A stretch of 64,000 nucleotides of DNA from Roseibaca calidilacus (lineage in GTDB: Bacteria > Pseudomonadota > Alphaproteobacteria > Rhodobacterales > Rhodobacteraceae): assembly GCF_001517585.1 (NCBI RefSeq), contig NZ_FBYC01000004.1:248001-312000 (forward strand). The letters run 5' to 3'. The notes below the pieces were generated by a model. It saw nothing but the letters and a program-made list of their open reading frames with translations. It was not told the DNA's origin and made no database searches. Of the stretch, positions 35,712 to 44,031 are shown piece after piece (the stretch's first letter is position 1; each line of letters begins with the position of its first letter). Made by a program: the position numbers and the translations under genes.

Positions 35712-36482
35712 TTACCGGGGCAGAAGCCCCGCCTCCTTCACCTTGGGCAGGTTGGCCCGGCTGACGGGTATTTCCACGCCCGACGTCAGCGTCAGGATGG
35801 CCCGGTCGCCGTCGCGTCGGGCCGCGCGCACCGCGCTGAACGCCACCCAATGCGAACGATGCACCTGCGCGCCGGGCAGATCGCCGGTCTCTTTCATGGC
35901 ATCGGACAGGCGCATCAGCACCATGTCCGTGCCTTTCGCGGTATGCACCCGCACATAATGATCCTCGACCGACAGGGCCAGCAGCGCGCCCCGTTTTTCC
36001 AGCGGCACACGCTGCAAAATCGCGGGGGGCACTGGTGGCGCGGGGGCGGCACTTGTTTGCTGGCGCATGATGTAGCTGATGGCCAGTGTCACCACCATTG
36101 CCACCCCGGCCACGTTCAGCACAAAGCCCGGCAGGTCCGTCGGTGCCGGAACAAACCCAAGCGTGACCGCGTTCAGGGCCAGCACGACGCCCGCCACCGC
36201 AAGCCCTGCGGCCAACCCGGCCAATGCCATCCGCAGCGCCAAAAGCGTGGGCGGCAGAACTGCGCGCAGCAGCGTAACCACCAGACTGCCGCTGCCATAG
36301 GTCGCAAACACGATCAGTGCCCAATAGCCCGCGCGGGGCAGGGGGGCCAGCAGATCGGATGTGCCGTATGGACCGACCAAAGCCAGAATCAGTGCAACAG
36401 CCCCCAAGGCCACAAGCGTGGCTGGCTGGCGGATATGGCCGCGCCATTCACGAAGCGCGGATTGCGGGCCTGCGTCATTCAC
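35712..36482 (-). CDS. Membrane-bound LytTR-family regulator
   Basis: A 256-residue protein with about four membrane helices in residues 20-135 and a C-terminal LytTR DNA-binding domain at about 160-255 ([53 protein letters not shown]). This combination, often linked to DUF2306-like partners, suggests a regulator that senses something at the membrane. I chose GTG 36482, preceded by AGGGA; the frame extends to 36779, but that would run over the divergent DUF2306 gene. Target genes are not evident; the divergent neighbour is the first candidate. Confidence 0.8.
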   Translation of the reverse strand: MNDAGPQSALREWRGHIRQPATLVALGAVALILALVGPYGTSDLLAPLPRAGYWALIVFATYGSGSLVVTLLRAVLPPTLLALRMALAGLAAGLAVAGVVLALNAVTLGFVPAPTDLPGFVLNVAGVAMVVTLAISYIMRQQTSAAPAPPVPPAILQRVPLEKRGALLALSVEDHYVRVHTAKGTDMVLMRLSDAMKETGDLPGAQVHRSHWVAFSAVRAARRDGDRAILTLTSGVEIPVSRANLPKVKEAGLLPR

Positions 36483-36597
36483 GAAGTGATCCCTGTGGCT
36501 GCCGAATGCGGGCTTTAGCGGGGGGCATCCCTTTGGCAGGTCATAGCGCAGCGAAACTGAAACGCCAATTCCCAACGCCCCAACCACGGAAACTGAT

Positions 36598-37104
36598 ATG
36601 AGCATGTCCCCCATCCTTAGCGCCGCACCGATCATCCAACTGCATGTTGCCGCTGCGGTTGTGGCCATCCTGCTTGGCCCGCTGGCCCTGTATTGGCGCC
36701 AAGGCACAAGGCTGCACAAGACCGCCGGGTATATCTGGGCCTGCGCCATGGCCGTGCTGGCGTTGTCATCTTTCGGCATCCACAGCTTTGCGGTGATCGG
36801 CCCCTTCAGCCCGCTGCACGGGCTTGCGCTCTTTACTCTGTGGTCGCTTTACGAAGGCATCCGCCGCGCCCAAGCCGGAGAGATCGCGATACATCGACGC
36901 GTGTTTCGCAGCTTGTACTGGTTCGGCGTCATGATTGCGGGCCTGTTCAATTTTCTGCCGGGGCGGACCATAAACCGCGCCCTGCTGCCAGAGTCGCCAG
37001 AGCTTGGCTACGCCCTGATCGCTTTGGGCTTGGCGGTAGCGGCCGTCGCCGTGATCCGCCCTTATGCCGGTCGTCTACGGCGGCTTGTTACGATCTGGTC
37101 CTGA
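36598..37104 (+). CDS. DUF2306 membrane protein
   Basis: A 168-residue protein with four or five membrane helices. Histidines in IIQLHVAAAVVAILLGPLAL, LHKTAGYIWACAMAV and PLHGLALFTLWSLYEGIRRA fit the DUF2306/YozB-like family, whose helix pattern resembles heme- or quinone-binding membrane proteins; the function is unknown. It is divergent from the LytTR regulator with a 115-bp gap, so it may be that regulator's target or sensor partner. Confidence 0.75.
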   Translation: MSMSPILSAAPIIQLHVAAAVVAILLGPLALYWRQGTRLHKTAGYIWACAMAVLALSSFGIHSFAVIGPFSPLHGLALFTLWSLYEGIRRAQAGEIAIHRRVFRSLYWFGVMIAGLFNFLPGRTINRALLPESPELGYALIALGLAVAAVAVIRPYAGRLRRLVTIWS

Positions 37105-37188
37105 TCCGTGCAGGCATGTTGAACTTTTCGTTACCTGCTCTGCGAAACCTGAGGTATTCTGACTGAGTCCTTTTTCTGGAGAAGTCAA

Positions 37189-38811
37189 ATGATTGCTAAA
37201 TTCAGCGTAGTTGCAGTTCTCTCTTTCAGTGTCGCGGCCTTTCCCATGCAACAAGCGCGCGCGCAGGACGGGATTGTGGGCGGCATCATTGGCGGCATCA
37301 TCGGCGGCGCAATCGCCAATGGGCAGCGCAGTTCGCAACCTCAGCGCGTTGTGCGGTCTTCGGGCGTCAGTTCCGCGCAGCGCGAGCAGAACCGTTCGGT
37401 GCAGACCGCGCTCAACCATTTCGGATGGAATGTGGGCGGCGCGGATGGTGTTCTGGGGCGCAGATCGCGCGAGGGTATTTCGCAGTATCAGGTCTTTGCA
37501 GGCTTTTCCGGAACCGGCACGCTAAGCGATTTCGAACGCAATATTCTTTTGACCGCCCATCAGCGCGCCATCATGGGCGGACCGCAGGTGGCGCAGACAG
37601 TGTCTAGCCACCCTCAGGGGATGCGCGGGATGATCTTGGTTGTGCGCGACGAGATGTCGGGCCGCAGCCCGGCGCGCAGTGCTGGCAATTACGGCCTGCC
37701 CGGGCCTGTGGCCGCAGCGGTTGATGAAATCGCAGCCTCTTCCGATCCCAATGCCGAACAGCTTGTGCAGCGCGCGGGTTTTGTCCAACTGGCCGATATG
37801 AACGGCGACGGGCGCACGGATTACATTCTTGATACATCCGTGACCGGATCTGCGTTCTGGTGCTCTGCGCAGGCTTGCACCGTGCAGGCCTTCTTGTCCA
37901 CGCCGGACGGATATGTGCGCAATGACTTCCAAGCGTTCAACGTGACCCCGGCCATGTTCACTTGCACGCGCGGCACTTGTGAATTGAACGACACAAACGC
38001 GCCCGTCAGCGTTGCTGCGCCTGCCGCCCCCGAGCAGCCATCGCCCACGACAGAAGTGGCGCTTTCGGTGCCTTCTGCGCAACCGGCAGCACGCAACCCC
38101 GGCACTCAGGCCGCTGGCACCGCAGAAGTTCCGAATTTTTTCGGCGGCGGTCAGGCCACGCGGTCGCTTGCCTCGCATTGCAACAAGGTCAATCTGTTGA
38201 CCAGCGCCAATGGCGGTTTCACCACGCTGGAAACGATGAACGACCGCGCCGTCGTGATCGCAGAACAGTTCTGTCTGGCCCGCACCTACGCAATGGCAGA
38301 TGGTGAAACCCTGATTGCCAAGGTGCAGGGCGCCACGCCCGATCAGATTGCCGCACAATGCGCCGGTTTCGCGCCCAGCCTGCAACCTCATGTTTCTGCG
38401 TTGTCGGTCAAGCCGCGTGACGAGGTGATGCGCGATGTGGGGGCCTTCATCCTGCAAACCGGCATGAACCCGGAGCAGCTTGGCGCGACGGCCCGCATCT
38501 GTCTGGCCGTGGGGTATAAACAGGATGACATGGTGCTTGCCATCGGGTCTGGCCTGTTGCTGGTCGCGATGGGGGAGCGCGCTTATGGCGAATTGATGGG
38601 CCATCACCTGACCGAAGGTTTTGGCGCCACGCAGCGTGATGATCTTTCGCTGGCATGGTATGAATTCGGGCTGGACCCGGCCAAAACCGCCGTTTTCGCG
38701 CCCATGCAGCCGGAACGTGACGACCTGCTGCGCGCCGCGGTGTTCGAGCCAGAGTCCGGGGAGGCCGAGAAAGCCGGAAGCACCGCCTTGCCCGTGTTCA
38801 GCTTGCAATAA
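37189..38811 (+). CDS. Exported protein with peptidoglycan-binding-like N-terminal domain
   Basis: A 540-residue protein with a Sec signal peptide (cleavage near ARAQD, about residue 26) and a Gly/Ile-rich stretch (28-44). A peptidoglycan-binding-like helical domain follows at about 60-120 (VQTALNHFGWNVGGADGVLG; GISQYQVFAGF). Next come a region with a DMNGDGRTDY loop that may bind calcium and with paired cysteines, a Pro/Ala linker, and a helical C-terminal domain (about 320-520) I cannot assign. It is probably an envelope protein. A ribosome site (TGGAGAAG) precedes ATG 37189 and a terminator follows. Confidence 0.75.
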   Translation: MIAKFSVVAVLSFSVAAFPMQQARAQDGIVGGIIGGIIGGAIANGQRSSQPQRVVRSSGVSSAQREQNRSVQTALNHFGWNVGGADGVLGRRSREGISQYQVFAGFSGTGTLSDFERNILLTAHQRAIMGGPQVAQTVSSHPQGMRGMILVVRDEMSGRSPARSAGNYGLPGPVAAAVDEIAASSDPNAEQLVQRAGFVQLADMNGDGRTDYILDTSVTGSAFWCSAQACTVQAFLSTPDGYVRNDFQAFNVTPAMFTCTRGTCELNDTNAPVSVAAPAAPEQPSPTTEVALSVPSAQPAARNPGTQAAGTAEVPNFFGGGQATRSLASHCNKVNLLTSANGGFTTLETMNDRAVVIAEQFCLARTYAMADGETLIAKVQGATPDQIAAQCAGFAPSLQPHVSALSVKPRDEVMRDVGAFILQTGMNPEQLGATARICLAVGYKQDDMVLAIGSGLLLVAMGERAYGELMGHHLTEGFGATQRDDLSLAWYEFGLDPAKTAVFAPMQPERDDLLRAAVFEPESGEAEKAGSTALPVFSLQ

Positions 38812-38836
38812 AGCGCGGTCATCCGTCGTTGCACCG

Positions 38837-38867
38837 CAAGCGCGCCCCAACCGGGCGCGCTTTTTCA
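38837..38867 (+). terminator. Intrinsic terminator before tRNA-Leu
   Basis: AGCGCGCCC-CAACC-GGGCGCGCT followed by TTTT, about 26 bp after the stop of the exported protein. Confidence 0.9.
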
Positions 38868-38943
38868 TGTCCCGCCCGCCAGTGGCTTTTTTCCTCTTTT
38901 CAACTAGCCGCGAAATGAGTATCAGGCCGCATACCAACCACGT

Positions 38944-39030
38944 GCGGTCGTGGCGGAATTGGTAGACGCGCAGCGTTGAGGTCGCTGTGGGGTAACTCCC
39001 GTGGAAGTTCGAGTCTTCTCGACCGCACCA
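38944..39030 (+). tRNA. tRNA-Leu (anticodon GAG)
   Basis: An 87-base class II tRNA with the CCA end encoded. The acceptor stem GCGGTCG pairs with CGACCGC, the D-loop holds the usual AATTGGTAGAC run, the anticodon stem CAGCG / CGCTG encloses TTGAGGT (anticodon GAG), there is a long variable arm (TGGGGTAACTCCCG), and the T-loop is TTCGAGT. It reads CUU and CUC codons. It lies between two terminators and is transcribed on its own. Confidence 0.96.
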
Positions 39031-39115
39031 TTCATTCCTTCATGTTCAGCGTGAAATGCAATGTCAGGCTATGACATGGCCCTGTTGCTGGCGTATGGCC
39101 CGTGGCCGCGCATAG

Positions 39116-39143
39116 AAAAAGGCGCGTCGGGTGACGCGCCTTT
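39116..39143 (-). terminator. Intrinsic terminator of the polyamine-type ABC operon
   Basis: On the minus strand GGCGCGTC-ACCC-GACGCGCC is followed by TTTTT, about 20 bp after the stop of the last permease gene. Confidence 0.9.
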
Positions 39144-39162
39144 CGGGTCGTTCCGCGTGTGC

Positions 39163-40014
39163 TTACTGCGGTGTCAGGCCCCGCATCCGCTCGCCCCGCC
39201 GGCGCAACAGTTCGACCACTGTCAGCAGCGCGATAGAGATCAGCACAAGGATTGTCGCCACGGCCAGAATGGTGGGGCTGATATCTTCGCGGATGCCAGA
39301 CCACATTTCGCGCGGGATGGTGCGTTGCTCTACCCCGGCGACGAACAGCACGACGACGATTTCATCGAAAGAGGTGATGAAGGCGAACAGCGCCCCCGAA
39401 ATGACGCCCGGCAAAATCAGCGGCATCGTGATCTTGAAGAAATTCGTCGCGGGCGATGCCCCCAGATTGGCTGCCGCACGGGTTAGCGACTGGTCAAAAC
39501 CCACCAGCGTGGCCGTCACCGTGATGACCACGAAGGGCGTGCCAAGTGCCGCATGGGCCAACACAACGCCGAAAAACGTCTGCGAGATGTTGATTTGCGA
39601 GAAGAAGAAGAACATGCCTGCCGCCGAAATAATCAGCGGCACGATCATGGGCGAAATCAGGATGCCCATGATAAGCCCTTTGGCGGGCATTTCGGCGCGC
39701 GACAGGCCAAGCGCCGCCAGCGTGCCCAAACTGGTCGACAGGATCGTTGCCGCAATCCCGATGGCAAAGGAATTGCGGATCGACCGCATCCAGCCTTCAT
39801 CGCCCAAGAAATCCTGATACCAGCGCAGGGAATAGCCTTCGGGGTTCAGGGTCAGCATTTCACGGGTGAAGGTGAAGTAGGGCTGCGCATTGAAGCTGAG
39901 CGGGATCATGATCAGGATCGGCGCCAGCAGGAAGAAGAAGATCGCAAAGCAGATCACGCGGAAGGCGTAATGCCAGACCTTGTCCTTGGTGGTGTAATAG
40001 GCCGGAAGTGACAT
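39163..40014 (-). CDS. ABC transporter permease (PotC-like)
   Basis: A 283-residue inner-membrane permease with six helices. The cytoplasmic EAA loop (LTRAAANLGASPATNFFKITMP-type, about 185-206) contacts the ATPase. It belongs to the spermidine/putrescine importer class. It is the last gene of an operon running ATPase, binding protein, permease 1, permease 2, and starts ten bases after permease 1 ends. A terminator follows. The substrate is most likely a polyamine, but related systems carry other small cations or amino acids. Confidence 0.88.
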   Translation of the reverse strand: MSLPAYYTTKDKVWHYAFRVICFAIFFFLLAPILIMIPLSFNAQPYFTFTREMLTLNPEGYSLRWYQDFLGDEGWMRSIRNSFAIGIAATILSTSLGTLAALGLSRAEMPAKGLIMGILISPMIVPLIISAAGMFFFFSQINISQTFFGVVLAHAALGTPFVVITVTATLVGFDQSLTRAAANLGASPATNFFKITMPLILPGVISGALFAFITSFDEIVVVLFVAGVEQRTIPREMWSGIREDISPTILAVATILVLISIALLTVVELLRRRGERMRGLTPQ

Positions 40015-40024
40015 GCGCGCCCCC

Positions 40025-41332
40025 TTATCCGAATTTCAGGCTGTCGGTGCCGACAAGCTTGTTGAACAGCCAATACAGGATCAGCACACTGACCAGCAGC
40101 ATAGACCCAAGCGCCGCCGCCAGACCCCAGTTCAAGGACGACTGGATATGGCGTGCGATTTCATTAGAGATCATGCGCCCATCTTGCCCACCCACCAGCG
40201 CGGGCGTGATGTAATAGCCAATAGAGATGATGAACACCAGCACACCGCCTGCGGCGATACCCGGCAGCGTCTGCGGGAAATAGACCCGGCGGAACGCGGT
40301 CCAAGGTGTGGCCCCAAGGCTCTTGGCGGCGCGTGTATAGCTGGGCGGGATGGTTTTCATCACCGAATATAGCGGCAGCACCATGAAGGGCAGCAGGATA
40401 TGCGTCATGGCAATGATCGTGCCGGTTTGGTTATAGATCATGCTCAGGCGCTCTTCGTCGCCGATCAACCCAAGCGCGACCAGCATCTCGTTGATAACCC
40501 CTTGCCCCTGAAGCAGGACAATCCACGCACTTGTGCGCACCAAGAGCGACGTCCAGAAGGGCAGCAGCACCGCGATCATCAGCAGGTTTGCTTTGCTCAT
40601 CGGCAAGCTGGACAGGTAATAGGCAATCGGAAAACCCAGCGCGAAAGTCATGAAGGTGATGACCATGCTCAACCAGAAAGTACGCCCGAACAAGGACACA
40701 TAGATCTGTCGGTTCTCTGGCACCGACACGATCTCGCCCTCGGCATTGTATTCGCGGTCAAGTGCTGCCACGTAATAGGATGCGGTCAAAGGCCGACCTT
40801 CGCGCTGGATGATCTGCCAGATTGTCGTGTCATTCCACAAACGGTGCGCATCCATGAAGGCCTCTTTGTAGGGGGCCTCGAACTCGTCCACCGTGCGGGC
40901 CGTGCGCGAGATTGCGCCGCGGGCCGCTGAAATTTCGTAGTTCAGCCGCACGGCAAGCGGGCCGATCTTTTGCTCGCGGCGCGGAAGCTCTTTATCCGCC
41001 ATCATGTCCCGGTAAAGCGCGGCGTAGACGTCCTCGCCGGGCAGGTCTTGCCCGTCCCAGCTTTCCAAGGCTTCAAGGGTCTGCGGCAGGGCATTGACCA
41101 CGGCTGGATTGTCGACCGAACGCATCATCATTTGCATGATGGGATAGGCGAAGAAAATCAGGATGAAGGCCAGAAGCGGCGCGACAAGTCCAAATGCTGT
41201 CAGCTTGCGGCGGCGGTTTGCGCGTTCCAGCGCGGCGCGCAGCGGGCGGCCATCCGAGGTCAGCAACCGTCCCTTGCTGTCTGTTTCATTACCGATTGCG
41301 ACGTCACTGCCCGATGCGTCAGACATTGCCAT
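40025..41332 (-). CDS. ABC transporter permease (PotB-like)
   Basis: A 435-residue permease, longer than the usual 290-300 because about 130 residues are inserted between the first membrane helix (about 50-72) and the second. The insertion is hydrophilic and probably periplasmic. The EAA loop (YTRAAKSLGATPWTAFRRVY, about 340) is intact. I chose ATG 41332 for its AAGGA site; an in-frame start at 41389 lacks one. It pairs with the PotC-like permease to form the channel. Confidence 0.87.
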   Translation of the reverse strand: MAMSDASGSDVAIGNETDSKGRLLTSDGRPLRAALERANRRRKLTAFGLVAPLLAFILIFFAYPIMQMMMRSVDNPAVVNALPQTLEALESWDGQDLPGEDVYAALYRDMMADKELPRREQKIGPLAVRLNYEISAARGAISRTARTVDEFEAPYKEAFMDAHRLWNDTTIWQIIQREGRPLTASYYVAALDREYNAEGEIVSVPENRQIYVSLFGRTFWLSMVITFMTFALGFPIAYYLSSLPMSKANLLMIAVLLPFWTSLLVRTSAWIVLLQGQGVINEMLVALGLIGDEERLSMIYNQTGTIIAMTHILLPFMVLPLYSVMKTIPPSYTRAAKSLGATPWTAFRRVYFPQTLPGIAAGGVLVFIISIGYYITPALVGGQDGRMISNEIARHIQSSLNWGLAAALGSMLLVSVLILYWLFNKLVGTDSLKFG

Positions 41333-41418
41333 GGCTTCATCCTTCAGGAAATTCCGGGGGTGCCAAAAGGCCCAAAAAGGGGCGCGCATTGGCCGCGCGC
41401 CCCGATATGGAGTTCAGA

Positions 41419-42519
41419 TTACTGAAGCATCCAGTTTGCGAAACGCTCGCGCAGCTCGTCGCCATAATCGGCCCAGAAGTCGTTATCCAGAACGATGGGG
41501 GCGAAGTAGTTGTCCGGCGCGGTCGGCATATGCGGCGCCATGTCGATGCCCAGATCGGCATGCTGACCCACCAGTGCCGCGGACGAAGCGCGCGCCGGGC
41601 CATAGCTGATGAACTTGGCTTGGTCTGCAAGACGCTGCGTGTCGGTTGCGAACATCAGGTAGTCCATGACCGCATCGACATTCGGACCGTCGGCCGGCAC
41701 GACCCAGCCGTCCCATTCCACGATCTGGCCGTCCCAGACGATTGCGGCATCCATGCCTTCGACCTCGATCGCATCGAACATGCGGCCGTTATAGCCGGTT
41801 GCAAACGCGACTTCGCCATCTGCCAGAAGCTGCGGTGCCTGCGCGCCTTCAGTCCAGAAGATGATCTCATCCTTGATGGTGTCGAGCTTGGCGAAAGCGC
41901 GGTCTACGCCTTCGGGCGTTGCAAGCACGTCATAGATGTCTTCGGGTGCCACGCCATCGGCATAGAGCGCCCATTCCAGATTGGTGCCGGGACGGTCTTG
42001 CAGCGCGCGCTTGCCGGGGAAGTTTTCAAGGTCGAACAGATCCTCGATCGAGTCGGGCTGTTCCCCTTCGAAAGCACCGGGGCGCACGGCCAGAATGGTC
42101 GAATACACGATCTGCGGGATGAAGCAGTCACCAAGGCTGCCCGGCAGGAAATCTTCGGTTGCGGGGGTGCCGTCGGGCGCGGCGGCCAGCATCTCGTCAT
42201 GGTCGATTTCGAGGATGATGCCTTCGTCACAGGCAAGCTGTGCGTCAGACGGCAGCATGTCGACCAGATCCCAGGTCACGTTGCCTGCCTGGCTTTGGGC
42301 GCGCAGACCGGCCAAAGCGTTTGCCGAGCCATCGTCATTGATGATGGTGACATGCGGGTTTTCGGCCATGTAGGGCTCGTGATAGGCGCGCTGCTGGCTT
42401 TCGGTATAGGCCCCGCCCCAAGACACGACGGTCAAAGAAATGGGATCTTGCGCCGCAGCACTCAGCGCGATGACACTTGCCGCAGAACTCAGCGCGATCA
42501 ACTTCAATGTTCTAGTCAT
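41419..42519 (-). CDS. Periplasmic substrate-binding protein (polyamine type)
   Basis: A 366-residue exported protein whose signal peptide ends near SAAAQD (residue 24). The mature part opens with LTVVSWGGAYTESQQRAYHEPY, the pattern of PotD/PotF-like binding proteins, and includes VPADGPNVDAVMDYLMF near residue 275. It captures the substrate for the permease pair. An AGGAGG site seven bases before the start predicts strong translation, as expected for a binding protein. An inverted repeat lies between this gene and the ATPase gene. Confidence 0.88.
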   Translation of the reverse strand: MTRTLKLIALSSAASVIALSAAAQDPISLTVVSWGGAYTESQQRAYHEPYMAENPHVTIINDDGSANALAGLRAQSQAGNVTWDLVDMLPSDAQLACDEGIILEIDHDEMLAAAPDGTPATEDFLPGSLGDCFIPQIVYSTILAVRPGAFEGEQPDSIEDLFDLENFPGKRALQDRPGTNLEWALYADGVAPEDIYDVLATPEGVDRAFAKLDTIKDEIIFWTEGAQAPQLLADGEVAFATGYNGRMFDAIEVEGMDAAIVWDGQIVEWDGWVVPADGPNVDAVMDYLMFATDTQRLADQAKFISYGPARASSAALVGQHADLGIDMAPHMPTAPDNYFAPIVLDNDFWADYGDELRERFANWMLQ

Positions 42520-42542
42520 TCTTAACCTCCTAGGTTGTTTTG

Positions 42543-42562
42543 ATACCGGGTTGTGCCGGTAT
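42543..42562 (-). other. Intercistronic hairpin between ATPase and binding-protein genes
   Basis: A perfect seven-base inverted repeat, ATACCGG / CCGGTAT with a six-base loop, lies 24 bp upstream of the binding-protein start. Hairpins at this place in importer operons often protect the message for the binding protein; that role here is inference. Confidence 0.5.
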
Positions 42563-42613
42563 GCTTTGTTGCGTGCCCGTCCCTCGGGTCATGCAATTAT
42601 TGGCCGGGCCGGA

Positions 42614-43717
42614 TCAGCTATGATCCAGCGCGCGACAATCTTTCGGCAACCAGCCGATTTCGATCATGTCACCCGGTTTGTGGCGCACTTGGTCGGGCGC
42701 GTTGCGGGTTTTCATGATGAAATTCTCGTTTCCGGCCACTTTCAGGCGGGTGCGGAACACGTCGCCCATGTAGATGAATTCTTTCACCTCGGCCTTGATG
42801 GTATGCGCCCCTTCTTTCAGGCGGTCTTTGTTCGCCTCGACCCGCTCGGGCCGGATAGACACGCGGGTGCGCTCACCCACTTTTTCGACATTGACGGGTT
42901 TGGCGTCGATCAGATCACCGCTATCCAGCTGGATGACGCATTCCTCGCCCTTGATCTCTTTCACAACGCCGTCCAAGGTGTTGTTTTCGCCGATAAACTG
43001 CGCCACGAAGCTGTTCTTCGGCTCTTCATACAGCACATCGGGCGGATCAAGCTGCTGGATGCGCCCGTCATCGAACACGGCCACGTTGTCGGACATTGTC
43101 AGGGCTTCGGTTTGGTCATGCGTCACATAGACGGTGGTAATGCCCAGATCATGTGCAAGGCGCGTGATCTCGAATTGCATGTGCTCGCGAAGCTGTTTGT
43201 CGAGCGCGCCTAGGGGCTCGTCCATCAGGACCAATTCGGGTTCGAAGACCAAGGCACGGGCCAAGGCGATGCGCTGCTGCTGACCGCCCGAAAGCTGCGC
43301 CGGGCGGCGGCTGATAAAGCCGCCCATTTGCACCATATCCAGCGCGCGCTTGATCTTGCGCTCGCGATCGGATTTGCCCATGCCACGCACTTCCAGCGGG
43401 AAGGACAGGTTTTCGCCCACGGTCATGTGCGGGAACAACGCGTAATTCTGGAACACCATGCCGATGCCGCGTTTATGCGGTGGGACCGAGTTGATCGGCT
43501 TGCCATCCAGCATGATTTCGCCGTTGGTGGCGGTCTCGAAGCCGGCCAGCATCATCAGGCAGGTCGTCTTTCCAGACCCGGACGGCCCCAGCATTGTCAG
43601 AAACTCGCCCTTGCCGACCGAGAGGTTCAGATCCTTGACGACAAGTGTTTCGCCATCGTAACTTTTTTGAACTTTGTCGAATACGACGAAGCCATCCTGC
43701 GATGCAGATGCGCTCAC
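42614..43717 (-). CDS. potA: ABC transporter ATP-binding protein (PotA-like)
   Basis: A 367-residue ATPase that powers the importer. The Walker A loop is GPSGSGKTT at 44-52; the signature LSGGQQQRIALARAL and Walker B LVLMDEPLGALD follow near 143-175; the C-terminal third is a TOBE-type regulatory domain. The start is a GTG preceded by GGGAGA. It is the first gene of the four-gene operon, with the longest upstream region (314 bp) in front of it. The PotA name is by class; the substrate is not proven. Confidence 0.88.
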   Translation of the reverse strand: MSASASQDGFVVFDKVQKSYDGETLVVKDLNLSVGKGEFLTMLGPSGSGKTTCLMMLAGFETATNGEIMLDGKPINSVPPHKRGIGMVFQNYALFPHMTVGENLSFPLEVRGMGKSDRERKIKRALDMVQMGGFISRRPAQLSGGQQQRIALARALVFEPELVLMDEPLGALDKQLREHMQFEITRLAHDLGITTVYVTHDQTEALTMSDNVAVFDDGRIQQLDPPDVLYEEPKNSFVAQFIGENNTLDGVVKEIKGEECVIQLDSGDLIDAKPVNVEKVGERTRVSIRPERVEANKDRLKEGAHTIKAEVKEFIYMGDVFRTRLKVAGNENFIMKTRNAPDQVRHKPGDMIEIGWLPKDCRALDHS

Positions 43718-44031
43718 GCTTATCTCCCTGTGTGGACCGGCGGTAATCCGCTCTCTTCCTTATTCGAATAAAACGAACCGGGTTTAGCATTGCAACCGAT
43801 AACTTGAAATTGGTGGCTATCGCTTGGTTTTCGGTCTGTTGTTCTGTATGTTATGAGCAATAGGGCCAAATGGACTGCAAAAAGCGACCTTTTTGAAAGA
43901 AAAGCGTCATACGAAATTGTCATTTGACCGAGTCGCGTACCCACTGTGGCGCGCGATTGCGCTTATAGTGCCACCGCCAAGAGCAGGCGCGCCCGGCCAA
44001 TCAGATGGCCGGGCACAGACTGCGACGCGGG
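43718..44031. other. Intergenic region between gdh and the ABC operon
   Basis: A 314-bp gap between two minus-strand units. The gdh end holds a perfect inverted repeat GCCCGGCC / GGCCGGGC (43991-44014) that may end or protect the gdh message, though no T tract follows. The middle (about 43770-43930) is AT-rich and is the probable promoter region of the importer operon. No gene is supported in it. Confidence 0.5.

Noticed and set aside
36483-36779. Longer N-terminus for the LytTR regulator
   Set aside because: The extra region overlaps the divergent DUF2306 gene and its promoter region, and a good ribosome site precedes GTG 36482.
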